From: Microbulbifer flavimaris
GTDB lineage: Bacteria; Pseudomonadota; Gammaproteobacteria; Pseudomonadales; Cellvibrionaceae
Direction of reading: 5' to 3'
NCBI RefSeq assembly: GCF_001641755.2
Contig: NZ_LRFG02000003.1
Coordinates: 62,001-126,000, forward strand
DNA: 64,000 bases
Part shown: one piece after another, positions 18,148 to 26,744 of the stretch
How the letters are laid out: each line of letters starts with the position of its first letter
Numbering within the stretch: the stretch's first letter is position 1
Translations under genes and position numbers: made by a program
Notes under the pieces: generated by a model
The model's database searches: none
Told to the model about the DNA's origin: nothing
Seen by the model: the letters and a program-made list of their open reading frames with translations, nothing else

Positions 18148-19551
18148 TTAGTCCGAGACGCTCGCGGGGCGGACCAGTTGCTGGATCTCCCGCGCGCGCA
18201 CTTCCTCTCCCAAGCGGCGGTAGTGATCCACCAGGGCCGTGCCGAGCCGCGGTAGCAGCGGATGGTCGACTCCCTGCCCCTGCAGACGGCGCAGCAGCTC
18301 CTCGAGCCAACCCCACTGCTTTTCCCGCGCAGCGCGTCGGGCCAGTAACAGGCAGGCCTTGGCGGACAGGGCACGGGGGCGGCTGGTTGCCCGCAGATAG
18401 CGGCGGTAACTGTCTGCCAGTTGCCCCACCCCGATCGCCTGGTCATCCGCCAGCGCGAACAGCGCCAGGTGCGCGCGATGATAAGCCTCGCTGTCCGGCG
18501 CCACTGAAGAGAGCTCAATGGCGCGCTCGATCAACTCAATGCTTTGCGGATGCTGACGCACCGCGGCACCAGCGGCCTCACCAGCCTCTAGATACTTGCC
18601 CTGCTCCTGCAAACGGTCGATACGGGCAAGCACCCGCTGTTCCGCTGTCGGTACGCCCTGCTCCACCGGCATCTGCGCCAGTACCGGGCGACGGCTGAGC
18701 AGCGCCATGGTGGCGACAAAGCCCGCCAGAAGGCCGCCCAGGTGCGCCCAGTAGGCGATGCCGGCATCGCCCCAGAAGTAGCCGAAGAGCTCCTTGGCCA
18801 GCCACAGGGGCAGCACCAACAGTGCCGGGGCACTGAACTCACCGAACATAAAGCCGATGGTGTAGAAGAATCGCAGCCGCTGTACCCCGTACACGGCCAC
18901 GAACATGCCCATCACGGCAGACACCGCGCCGGAAGCCCCCACCATTGGCATCGGGCTGCCGGCCTCGACGACCATATGCAGACCGGCGGCCGCCAGCCCC
19001 CCGAGCAGGTAGAGACCCGCGAACCAGGCGCCGCCGAGGGCCAATTCAACGGAAAGGCCAAACAGCAACAGGAAGACCATATTGCCGATCAGGTGATCCC
19101 AGCTGCCGTGCAGGAACATGTGTCCGAACAGCCCGGCCAGTGTCGGCTCCGCCGGCGTGAGGCCCAGCGCAAAGGCGCTCAGGCGATTGCGCAGCTGGTC
19201 GAACTGCTGGCGCTGGGCGAGCCATTCGGTCTCCCCCTCGGCCCGCAGCTGGGGCAGCAACCACTGGTGGAATTCCCGGTTGCCCAGCAGCTCCCGGTAG
19301 ACAAACTCTTCGCCCTGCGCATCCATGTGCATGCGCCACTCGGGGTGTTCCTCGTTGATGTACACCAGGAAACGCTGCTCTTCCAGAACCGGCAGGTCAC
19401 TGGAAAAGTAATACTCTTCCGCCGCCTGCCAGCGGGCTTCATCGCGTCCCTGATAGAAGATGAACACCAGCAGGTTCAGGGCGATCAGGGCAAAGCACAT
19501 CAGCGGCGGGCGGCGCCAGTCGGGCTTGTTCTGTATCGGGATAATCAGCAA
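18148..19551 (-). CDS. Rhomboid family intramembrane serine protease with helical C-terminal extension
   Basis: The 467-residue protein has a short cytosolic start, one membrane helix, and a large periplasmic loop with E-E-H-P-E-W-R-M-H. The rhomboid core then follows: H-G-S-W-D-H-L-I-G-N-M (conserved His and Asn), the catalytic Ser in G-A-S-G-A-V-S, and the second catalytic His in W-A-H-L-G-G-L-L-A-G-F. About 170 C-terminal residues are soluble and helical, with TPR-like pairs. The active-site set is complete, so it should cut membrane proteins. Substrate is unknown. It converges on the zinc-finger/TPR gene, which also has a helical repeat tail. Confidence 0.93.
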   Translation of the reverse strand: MLIIPIQNKPDWRRPPLMCFALIALNLLVFIFYQGRDEARWQAAEEYYFSSDLPVLEEQRFLVYINEEHPEWRMHMDAQGEEFVYRELLGNREFHQWLLPQLRAEGETEWLAQRQQFDQLRNRLSAFALGLTPAEPTLAGLFGHMFLHGSWDHLIGNMVFLLLFGLSVELALGGAWFAGLYLLGGLAAAGLHMVVEAGSPMPMVGASGAVSAVMGMFVAVYGVQRLRFFYTIGFMFGEFSAPALLVLPLWLAKELFGYFWGDAGIAYWAHLGGLLAGFVATMALLSRRPVLAQMPVEQGVPTAEQRVLARIDRLQEQGKYLEAGEAAGAAVRQHPQSIELIERAIELSSVAPDSEAYHRAHLALFALADDQAIGVGQLADSYRRYLRATSRPRALSAKACLLLARRAAREKQWGWLEELLRRLQGQGVDHPLLPRLGTALVDHYRRLGEEVRAREIQQLVRPASVSD

Positions 19552-19686
19552 GTACGGGATCCTGTCTCAATTCTTGCGCCGCAGCCGGCCCACTGCGGGA
19601 CCGCCATATCAAGCGCCCCAGAATACAGGCGCAGCGATTGCAGAACAAACATTTCGACCATAAATTGAACGAATGGCACCCGCCGG

Positions 19687-21861
19687 TCACTGGCTGTTGC
19701 GGCGCGCGATAGTGAGGGGCGCATCCCAGCTGCGCAGGTGCAGATCCCGCTGCGGGAAGGGGATTTCGATCCCGCGGTCATTGAATTCCCGCAGCAACTC
19801 CACGTTATACAGGGCATAGGGATCCCCCAGTGGCGAAACCATGTTGCTGTTGATCCAGACCACCAGTTTGAAGTTGAGGGCACTGTCGGCGAACTCCATC
19901 AACCAGACCTCGGTCTTGCGCTGCCAGTCGGTATGGGTGATCGACACGCGCTCCGCAGCAGCAGCGGCAGCCTCGCGCACTTCGTCCGGGTCAGAGCCGT
20001 AGGCCACCCCGAACGGCACATGGATGCGCCGCACCGGGTCGTCCAGGGTGTGGTTGATGACGCGGCCGGCGACGAACTCCGAGTTCGGCACCAGGATATC
20101 CACGTTGTCGCGGGTGGTGATACGGGTCGAGCGCACGTTGATGTCGCGAATACGCCCGAACACCCCCGACTCCAGCTCCACCAGATCCCCCACCCGCAGC
20201 GGCTGCTCGAACAGCAGGATCAGCCCGGAGATGAAATTGGAAAAAATCGCCTGCAGGCCGAAGCCGATACCCACCGACAGCGCACCGGCCACCAACGCCA
20301 GCTTTGAGGCGTCCAGTCCCAGCATCACCAGCGCAACCAGCAGCGCAATGCCGATAATGCTGTAATGCAGCACCCGGCCGAGGGTGTACATGGAGGATTC
20401 ACTGGCGTGCTCCTTGCGCACCAGCCGGTTGAGGAATCGGCGGGTGAAGCCGGAGATCAACCAGGCGCAGATCAGTACGAACAGCACCCGGGCCAGGATG
20501 CGCAGGGTCACCGGACTCTGGCTGATGGTGAACAACTGGTAATCCGCCAGTTCGCGCCAATGGGTATAAGCGACGTTGGTCAGGTGACCGGCACGCTCGC
20601 GCAGGGTCGCCCACCAGCCCCGCCGCTGCTGGAATACCTGCAGCTGGGCAGACTCGTAGCGCAGCACATCCTCCAGCAGGTCTTCCGCACGCCCGAGTGC
20701 ACTGTCGATCTTCTCAAAGCGGCGCCACCAGGTGCGCATGGCGCCGCGCTCCTCGTCACTCCAGGCCACCACCTGACGCTGACGCAGATTGAGGTCGCGT
20801 GAGACCGCATCCATCGTCGTGCGCGCGGTTTCCACCAGGTCCCGGTCCCGGACCAGCGTCGGATCTTCGCCATCCGGATTCAGCACCGAGTTCATGGATT
20901 GCAGCAGTTCCGACTTGCGCTGGCGCAGCAGGTTCTCCAGTTGCGAGATTTCGTTTTCCATCAGTTGCAGATCCTGCTCGAGGTTCTGCTGCGGGTCCGT
21001 GGATTCGAGAGCCCGGCGCTGCAGCTCCGCACGCTGCTCCACCATGGCGTCGCGCTTTTCTTTCAGCTCCTCTAGAGTGCTGCCGAGCGATTGCTGGGCT
21101 TTTTCGCTGTAAACCAGCGACTGCAGCGTGGTGTCGAGCTGGTTCTCCGCCAGTTCAACCTGCTCCTGCCACAGGGACATCTGTTCCTCCAGCAGGCTAC
21201 GCTGTTCGATGATGTTGAGGTGATCAACCTGGGTGCGGAAGAGCTTCAGCGCCGCGATCTCACTATTGGTGCCTGCCTCAGCATCCCTGAGGGCCACCAC
21301 CCGGTTGCGAAGCTGCCGCAGGGACTGGGACAGCGCCTCATCGATCTGGCGCACCTCCAGCTGCAGACTCTGCAGGCGCTGTTGCCCACGGGCGATGGCC
21401 GCGTCTGCCTTCTGCCAGTCCAGCACGGTGGGCTCACTGGGGAACTCCACTTCAGGCAGTACTGCGACGCTTTTTAATTCCTCGTAGCTCGTCCAGGTGA
21501 CATTGAGGCGTTTGAAGCTGTCGTTGACGGCTGCTACCTGCTCCTGCAACTCCTTGTTTTCCGGCAGCTTGCCGCTCCACTCCATCCACGACTGGACCAG
21601 TTCCTTGCGCCACGCCTGGCGCTGCTCCCGGGTGGCGTCAGGCCAGCCGGTCCACCAGTCTGCAGTCGGGGCGGAAAAGTCGGGGATGACCGGCTCAAAT
21701 TCTTTCGGCTTTCCGCCGGGGAGCTGGGCAAATGCAGAGAGGCTGAAGAAGGTCAGGAGAAATGCCAGGACCAGCGAGCTGGCCTGATGCAGCCACTGGC
21801 ACCTGCGACTGCGACAGCTGGGGGTAAGAGAGAGGAAGGCGAAACCGCTGCCACCCTGCAT
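19687..21861 (-). CDS. Large MscS-family mechanosensitive channel with periplasmic coiled coil
   Basis: The 724-residue protein has a signal peptide ending near A-F-A-Q, then about 390 residues of Gln/Glu/Leu-rich coiled coil that should lie in the periplasm. The C-terminal third is the MscS core: membrane helices, the pore helix with G-A-L-S-V-G-I-G-F-G-L-Q, then the beta domain with V-G-D-L-V-E-L-E and P-N-S-E-F. It resembles MscK/MscM-type large channels but is shorter and has fewer membrane helices. ATG 21861 has GGAG 10 bases upstream; ATG 21894 has no ribosome site. It probably protects against hypo-osmotic shock. Confidence 0.88.
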   Translation of the reverse strand: MQGGSGFAFLSLTPSCRSRRCQWLHQASSLVLAFLLTFFSLSAFAQLPGGKPKEFEPVIPDFSAPTADWWTGWPDATREQRQAWRKELVQSWMEWSGKLPENKELQEQVAAVNDSFKRLNVTWTSYEELKSVAVLPEVEFPSEPTVLDWQKADAAIARGQQRLQSLQLEVRQIDEALSQSLRQLRNRVVALRDAEAGTNSEIAALKLFRTQVDHLNIIEQRSLLEEQMSLWQEQVELAENQLDTTLQSLVYSEKAQQSLGSTLEELKEKRDAMVEQRAELQRRALESTDPQQNLEQDLQLMENEISQLENLLRQRKSELLQSMNSVLNPDGEDPTLVRDRDLVETARTTMDAVSRDLNLRQRQVVAWSDEERGAMRTWWRRFEKIDSALGRAEDLLEDVLRYESAQLQVFQQRRGWWATLRERAGHLTNVAYTHWRELADYQLFTISQSPVTLRILARVLFVLICAWLISGFTRRFLNRLVRKEHASESSMYTLGRVLHYSIIGIALLVALVMLGLDASKLALVAGALSVGIGFGLQAIFSNFISGLILLFEQPLRVGDLVELESGVFGRIRDINVRSTRITTRDNVDILVPNSEFVAGRVINHTLDDPVRRIHVPFGVAYGSDPDEVREAAAAAAERVSITHTDWQRKTEVWLMEFADSALNFKLVVWINSNMVSPLGDPYALYNVELLREFNDRGIEIPFPQRDLHLRSWDAPLTIARRNSQ

Positions 21862-22221
21862 AAAACGCCGACTCCGTGGCAAAACCCGACACATGGGAAG
21901 AGGCGGAGAAAATGCCCCGCTTTTTCAGTGTAGCCCAGCGGGTTCCGCCGCCCTGATGGACGGGGGCTACTCTCGAAGTGCACGGTAAGAACGATAGCCG
22001 GCGATAAACGAAGGGCGCTGGGGTCGCTGTCGCCACGGCCCAGCACCAGGTGAATCCGGGAGAAAACTGGAATTGCCGCCACAGTCCATTGCTGCCCGGG
22101 GCAGGAAAGCCGGCGCAGAAAACAACGCGGCTCTCCAATGCGGTTTTCAACGCAGCTTTCAACGCGGCTTTCATTGAGTTCCGTCTCTCAGGGGAACCGG
22201 GGTCGCCTGCTGGCAGCCGCA
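21862..22221. other. 360-base intergenic stretch without a supported gene
   Basis: An open frame runs through it on the minus strand, but its composition (M-K-A-A-L-K-A-A-L-K-T-A-L) comes from a short tandem repeat and the rest looks random. No terminator or consensus promoter was found. The stretch separates two leftward genes. Confidence 0.5.
22140..22175 (+). repeat. Three tandem copies of a 12-base unit
   Basis: The unit GCGGTTTTCAAC is followed by GCAGCTTTCAAC and GCGGCTTTCATT, one to three mismatches each. It lies just downstream of the DUF6515 gene. Such imperfect minisatellites vary in copy number between strains. Confidence 0.75.
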
Positions 22222-22908
22222 CTAACGCATGCAGCGCTCAAACTCGTCCCGGTAGCTGCCCGGCTCGCGGCGATAGGGGCCGACGTCGCCGCGGCGCGAT
22301 TGATCGGAGGCGATGCGTCGACAGGTTGCACGGCGCTCCCGATAGCTCTGGTCGCCAATGTAGTCACGGAAGCCATAACGGCCGTAGTAACCACCGCCAG
22401 GGCCGACGGAGTAACTACCGCGAATCGCGGCATAGGGGGCGCTGCGGGTCCGGTACCCGGGACTGGGCCGCGGGTAGGCTCGGGGAACCACCGTTGCCTG
22501 CGGGGCTCGTGCCGCAACCTGTGGCGCAGGCCGCGGTGCCGGCAGAGACTGGAGCCCCGGTGTCCCTCTGAAATAGTCACGCCAGCCGTAGGGCGGGGCC
22601 ACGACCGTGAAGTCATCACCGTTGGGCTCGTATCGCAGGAAGGCCCCACCGCGTGTAACGAAGTAGCGGTCGCCGCCCATGGTGAAGGTGCCACTGCTAC
22701 CAGGGGCATAGGGCACCCGCGCACCACGCGGTGGTTCTACGCGCACATACCCCCCGCGTGCCAATCGGTAAAAGGAGCCGGCTGAATAATAATAAGTTTC
22801 ACCGCGTACCAGGATTTGCGATGCACCGGACGGCAGCGTTCTTGTCACGCCCTGTGCCCAGGTCTGCATAACGGCACAACTGAGAAGGAGTGCTATGGCG
22901 TAGCGCAT
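22222..22908 (-). CDS. DUF6515-like secreted or surface protein
   Basis: The 228-residue protein has a cleavable signal peptide (cleavage near W-A-Q). Residues about 20-115 form the DUF6515-type repeat of short Tyr-rich strands: Y-Y-Y-S-A-G-S-F-Y, Y-V-R-V-E-P-P-R-G-A, then G-D-R-Y-F and F-T-V-V-A-P-P-Y-G. The C-terminal half is low-complexity, rich in Arg, Tyr, Gly and Pro, and ends in Cys-containing R-R-A-T-C-R-R-I and F-E-R-C-M-R. Strong GGAGG ribosome site 7 bases before the ATG. The function of this envelope family is not known. Confidence 0.75.
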   Translation of the reverse strand: MRYAIALLLSCAVMQTWAQGVTRTLPSGASQILVRGETYYYSAGSFYRLARGGYVRVEPPRGARVPYAPGSSGTFTMGGDRYFVTRGGAFLRYEPNGDDFTVVAPPYGWRDYFRGTPGLQSLPAPRPAPQVAARAPQATVVPRAYPRPSPGYRTRSAPYAAIRGSYSVGPGGGYYGRYGFRDYIGDQSYRERRATCRRIASDQSRRGDVGPYRREPGSYRDEFERCMR

Positions 22909-23018
22909 GGCGGCGCCTCCTTTCTGGCAAACTACTGAATATCGGTAGTCTACTGAGCGGCGACGCCCATCCCCAGTCGCTCGAACGCTGCGTCCGGCTC
23001 TGCTACGGCCAAATTCTG

Positions 23019-23837
23019 CTACAGGAAGTGCTGCACCTTGTTTTTATAGCTGCGGCTCATCTTCAAACGCTCGCCATTTTGCAGCACCAGATAATACTCA
23101 CCGTTGATGTGCGCGCAGATTTCGCTGACGCGCCCCAGGTTGACGATGGTGGAGCGGTGAATGCGCTGGAATACTCGCGGGTCCAGCTGCTGCTCCAACT
23201 CTTTCATGGTAATGCGCATCACATGGGTTTCCCCCTTGGCGTGCACACACATGTAATCGCCGGCGGCGTCGATCCAGTCGATTTCCTTTGCCGGTACCAG
23301 GGTGATTTTGCCGGCATCCTTGATGGCAATTTTATCGGGGTAGCGCGCACCGGACAGTTCGCCGCTGGCAAGCTTTTCCTCCAGCGCCTCGGGCGATTCC
23401 TGGGTCAGGTCCGCCACCGCTTCCAAAAGCTGCTCCCGCTGAGCCGCCAGGTCTTCGGTTGCACGCTTTTCACGCACGCGATCCATGGCCCGCTGCAGAC
23501 GGTCCTCCTCGATGGGCTTCAGCACGTAGTCCACCGCGTTGACCTCAAAGGCATCCACGGCGTACTCGTCGTAGGCGGTAACGAACACCACCTGGGGCAA
23601 CTCTTCTTTGGCCAGCGTCTGCACCAGCTGCAGGCCATTGATACCGGGCATCTGGATGTCGACAAAGGCGATATCCGGTTTCAGTTCTGGAATTCGTTCG
23701 CTGGCCTCGCGCCCGTTGCTGCACTCGGCGAGCACCTCCACACCGCCCAGGTTTTCCAGGCGTAATCTCAGGCCGCGCCTTGCCAGGGGTTCATCGTCGA
23801 CGATGATCGCGGTCAGTTTTTCTGCAGTGCCAGTCAT
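23019..23837 (-). CDS. LytTR-family response regulator (AlgR/LytR type)
   Basis: The 272-residue protein has a canonical receiver domain (residues about 8-125: I-I-V-D-D-E, phosphoacceptor in A-F-V-D-I-Q-M-P, and L-K-P). A linker follows, then a LytTR DNA-binding domain (residues about 165-270) with I-D-W-I-D-A-A-G-D-Y, F-Q-R-I-H-R-S-T-I-V-N and Y-L-V-L-Q-N-G-E. Strong AGGAAGGAA ribosome site. It lies 69 bases after its likely kinase, the LytS-like gene. In pseudomonads this pair type (AlgZ/AlgR) controls alginate and type IV pili; that role is not shown here. Confidence 0.95.
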   Translation of the reverse strand: MTGTAEKLTAIIVDDEPLARRGLRLRLENLGGVEVLAECSNGREASERIPELKPDIAFVDIQMPGINGLQLVQTLAKEELPQVVFVTAYDEYAVDAFEVNAVDYVLKPIEEDRLQRAMDRVREKRATEDLAAQREQLLEAVADLTQESPEALEEKLASGELSGARYPDKIAIKDAGKITLVPAKEIDWIDAAGDYMCVHAKGETHVMRITMKELEQQLDPRVFQRIHRSTIVNLGRVSEICAHINGEYYLVLQNGERLKMSRSYKNKVQHFL

Positions 23838-23906
23838 GGTTTCCTTCCTGCTTTCTATTCCAGTCAGCGCTTGCTGCCGGCGATTCCTGCTCGCTATTCC
23901 GGATTA

Positions 23907-24995
23907 CTATTCCTGCTCGAAGGGAATGCGAATATGCACCGCCAGGCCACCGCCCGGCTGATTGCGAAAACGCACTTTCTGCTCCGAACCATACAGGGCG
24001 CCGAGGCGCTCGCAGGTATTGCGGATACCGACGCCGCGGCCGGAGCCCAGTTTTTTCAGCTCCCGGTCGCTCATGCCGGGTCCGTTATCGCTCACCTCAA
24101 GCAGCAACTCACCGGCAAACACCCGGGCGCGGATGGTGATCTCACCGCCCCACTCCCGCTGGGAGATACCGTACTTGATGGCATTCTCCACCAGCGGCTG
24201 CAGCAGCAGGCTGGGCACCAGTGCCCTGGGTGAATCCCCCTCCAGGTCGACATTCACCCCGAGCCGATCGGCAAAGCGCACCTTCTCGATATCCAGGTAC
24301 AGCATCAGCGCCTCCACCTCCCGCGCCAGCGTGACCTTCTGCATGGGGTCATTGTCCAGCGAGTGACGCAGGAACTGGGACAGCCGTGAGACCATGTCAT
24401 TGGCCGTGCGCCCGTCGTTGTCGAGGATCAGCGTGGAGATGGCATTCAGGGTATTGAACAGGAAATGCGGATTGAGCTGGTAACGGAGCATCTTGAGCTG
24501 GGCCTGATGGGCCATGGACTCCGCCAACAGCATTTTTTCCTGCTGATCCTGGGAGGCCTGGTAATACTTGATGCCGTAATACAGTGCTGCCCAAGTCATC
24601 AGCAACAGGAAGGAATAGGAGAACCAGTAGATCGCCAGTACGGCCGGGTGCTCGTCACTCTCCTTGCCGTACAGCCAGACGGAGCCGCCAAACTTGATCG
24701 CCGCCCAGACGGCCGCCGCCAGCACCACCACCATCAGTGAGCCGATAAAGCGCATAGCCGGCGGCCGGTTCCACAGACGATGGAAACCCCGGCGCATCAG
24801 CTCCGACAGGGCCACACCCGAGGCCGTTGCCACGGCGATATAGCCGGAGTGAAGCCAGTGGTTCTTTACCCAGAAAAAGCTGCCGATGAAGGTCAGCAGG
24901 GTGTAACCACCCCAGCCCGCGGCCTGCAGTGCCCAGTATTTCCACCGCTGCGAGGCCAGCCGTTCAGACAGCCATTGAAAAGCCTTGTTGCCCAT
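23907..24995 (-). CDS. LytS/AlgZ-type sensor histidine kinase
   Basis: The 362-residue inner-membrane kinase has four predicted membrane helices in residues about 20-150, a coiled linker, and the His_kinase domain with phosphoacceptor in Q-L-N-P-H-F-L-F-N-T-L-N. The ATPase domain follows (L-V-E-N-A-I-K-Y-G, D-N-G-P-G, G-V-G-I-R-N-T). All catalytic boxes are present. It has no periplasmic sensing domain beyond short loops. It is the first gene of the pair with the LytTR regulator. GGGAG lies 3 bases before the ATG. Confidence 0.94.
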   Translation of the reverse strand: MGNKAFQWLSERLASQRWKYWALQAAGWGGYTLLTFIGSFFWVKNHWLHSGYIAVATASGVALSELMRRGFHRLWNRPPAMRFIGSLMVVVLAAAVWAAIKFGGSVWLYGKESDEHPAVLAIYWFSYSFLLLMTWAALYYGIKYYQASQDQQEKMLLAESMAHQAQLKMLRYQLNPHFLFNTLNAISTLILDNDGRTANDMVSRLSQFLRHSLDNDPMQKVTLAREVEALMLYLDIEKVRFADRLGVNVDLEGDSPRALVPSLLLQPLVENAIKYGISQREWGGEITIRARVFAGELLLEVSDNGPGMSDRELKKLGSGRGVGIRNTCERLGALYGSEQKVRFRNQPGGGLAVHIRIPFEQE

Positions 24996-25143
24996 ATTCT
25001 CCCATGGCGGCCCGACGCCAGGAGCTGCGGGCCGAAGTTGACACTTCTACAGACGTTCATACTAAATGGCGCCGGCGGCCTGCGAAATACCACCCGGCGC
25101 AGCGAGCACACCGCCTGCCGCAGGCAATAGAGAGGGAAGGACA

Positions 25144-25608
25144 TTGAACTACTGGCTCTTCAAGTCGGAACCCGACGAATACAGCATCGACGACCTGGCA
25201 TCCGAGCCCGACCAGATTGGCCGCTGGGATGGTATCCGCAACTATCAGGCGCGTAATTTCCTCAGGGATCAGGTGGCGGCAGGGGACTCTGTGCTCTTTT
25301 ATCACAGCGCCTGCAAGGTGCCTGCGGTGGTGGGTACCGCCGAGGTGGTGAAGGCCGCTTACCCGGATCCGGCCCAGTTTGATCCGGAGAGCGCTTACTT
25401 CGACCCCAAAGCCAGCCCGGAGAACCCGCGCTGGTTCTGTGTGGACCTGCGCTGGGGCAGCAAGTTTGCCCACCCGGTGGCGCTGGCCACCATCAAGGCG
25501 GATCCGCTACTGCAGGACATGGTGCTGGTAAAGCAGGGCCGGCTGTCTATGCAGCCGGTGGCGGCTGCGGAGTGGGAGCACCTGCTCAAGCTCGGGCAAA
25601 AGTCCTGA
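25144..25608 (+). CDS. EVE domain protein
   Basis: The 154-residue protein matches the EVE fold, a PUA-like domain that binds modified bases in DNA or RNA. Typical text: Y-W-L-F-K-S-E-P-D-E-Y, W-D-G-I-R-N-Y-Q-A-R-N-F, Y-H-S-A-C-K-V-P-A-V-V-G, and the C-terminal S-M-Q-P-V. The start is TTG at 25144, preceded by GAGGGAAGGAC; the longer frame carries an unrelated tail. EVE proteins occur both as housekeeping genes and near restriction systems. No such system is here, so a housekeeping role is more likely. Confidence 0.93.
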   Translation: MNYWLFKSEPDEYSIDDLASEPDQIGRWDGIRNYQARNFLRDQVAAGDSVLFYHSACKVPAVVGTAEVVKAAYPDPAQFDPESAYFDPKASPENPRWFCVDLRWGSKFAHPVALATIKADPLLQDMVLVKQGRLSMQPVAAAEWEHLLKLGQKS

Positions 25609-25757
25609 CATCAAACCATCAGATGATTCCGGGCTGGTTGCCGCCTCCCGGATAGCGCCGCTGGTCACTTGGCCCCTGGCAGGAACAACCCCTTTTGCCC
25701 CCTGCGGTTCTCCACTCACGGTAATTTTCTGCACGGCACTGCATGCGCAGCCGGGTA

Positions 25758-26426
25758 TCAGAGGAAATCTGCGATCTCGTCCAGCGCCTTCTTTTCAATG
25801 GCCGGTACCTCCGCGCCCTCGGCGGGCAGGCCGGCCACCAGGATCATGTAGGGCTTTTCCGTAGATGGACGTCCGAGGATCTCGTTGAGGAACTTCATCG
25901 GACTCGGGGTATGGGTGAGTGTGGCGACGCCGGCATTGTGCAGGGCCGCGATCAGCATGCCGGTGGCGATACCGACGGACTCGGCAGTGTAGTAGTTCTT
26001 CAGGCGCTCACCGCTCTCGCTGCTGGAGAACTTCTTCAGGAAGATCACGATCAGCCAGGGGGCGGTTTCGAGAAAAGGCTTGTGGGCATCGGTGCCCAGC
26101 GGCGCCAGCGCATCCAGCCACTCGGCAGAGGCACGGCGCTGATAGAACTCCCGCTCTTCCTCTTCGGCCGCGAGCCGGATCTGGCGCTTGAGTTCAGTAC
26201 TGCCGACCACGGAGAAGTGCCACGGCTGCATATTGGCACCGCTGGGCGCGCTGCCGGCTGTCAGTATCGCGTCCTCGATGACCCTGCGGGGCACTGGCTC
26301 GGCAGAGAAGTCACGCACGCTGCGGCGCTGCTTCATGCTGGCGAGAAAACTGTGACTGCGGCGCGCCATCTCGTCCTCACTCAGGCGCTCAAAGCCCAGT
26401 GGAATAAAGCCTTCGCTCTCCGCCAT
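25758..26426 (-). CDS. Nitroreductase of the iodotyrosine-deiodinase-like subfamily
   Basis: The 222-residue flavoprotein has the FMN-binding R-R-S-V-R-D-F-S near the start and [10 protein letters not shown]. It then has E-R-E-F-Y-x-R, E-W-L-D-A-L, the [12 protein letters not shown] block and T-L-T-H-T-P-S-P-M, which together mark the iodotyrosine-deiodinase/BluB-related branch rather than NfsA/NfsB. The active-site lid is therefore of the deiodinase type; the bacterial substrate is unknown. The ATG overlaps the DUF3094 stop by one base (TGATG), so translation is coupled. Confidence 0.88.
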   Translation of the reverse strand: MAESEGFIPLGFERLSEDEMARRSHSFLASMKQRRSVRDFSAEPVPRRVIEDAILTAGSAPSGANMQPWHFSVVGSTELKRQIRLAAEEEEREFYQRRASAEWLDALAPLGTDAHKPFLETAPWLIVIFLKKFSSSESGERLKNYYTAESVGIATGMLIAALHNAGVATLTHTPSPMKFLNEILGRPSTEKPYMILVAGLPAEGAEVPAIEKKALDEIADFL

Positions 26427-26608
26427 CACACCACTCCCTTGGTCCGTGCGATCAACAGGCTAACCAGCGACAACACCGTCAAAACAACGACGATGATGCC
26501 TAGCAGCAAAAAAGGGCGAAAGGGTTTGCGCTCTACGCGGTTGACACCGCTATGCAGGTATTTGTCGACCTTGGCCTGGTCTTCATCAGAGAGTTTTTTC
26601 TCGGGCAT
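26426..26608 (-). CDS. DUF3094 small membrane protein
   Basis: The 60-residue protein begins with a charged helix ([15 protein letters not shown]) and the sequence [12 protein letters not shown], followed by one membrane helix at about 33-54. This matches DUF3094 of pseudomonads and relatives. It is translationally coupled to the nitroreductase gene. Function is unknown; an anchor for the nitroreductase is possible (inference). Confidence 0.85.
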   Translation of the reverse strand: MPEKKLSDEDQAKVDKYLHSGVNRVERKPFRPFLLLGIIVVVLTVLSLVSLLIARTKGVV

Positions 26609-26665
26609 GGCTTTGTTATCGGTTTTTTATTCAAGCTCACCGAGTGTAGGAGAAACGCCGCGCAC

Positions 26666-26689
26666 AAAAAAGCCCCGCGCTGCGGGGCT
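26666..26689 (-). terminator. Intrinsic terminator of the acyl-CoA dehydrogenase gene
   Basis: Read on the minus strand, AGCCCCGC and GCGGGGCT pair across a 2-base gap and run into six Ts. It lies about 55 bases beyond the dehydrogenase stop and before the DUF3094 gene. Confidence 0.85.
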
Positions 26690-26744
26690 CCCTGTCCCGG
26701 GCCCGCCTTTTATCGGCGAGCCGGGCTGTGCTGACGGACTACGT

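Noticed and set aside
21695..22222. A 175-codon minus-strand frame overlapping the mscS gene start
   Set aside because: Its text comes from the 12-base tandem repeat plus out-of-frame mscS sequence; no family match.
25066..25143. The 26-residue N-terminal extension of the EVE protein
   Set aside because: It does not match the family start; TTG at 25144 has the better ribosome site.
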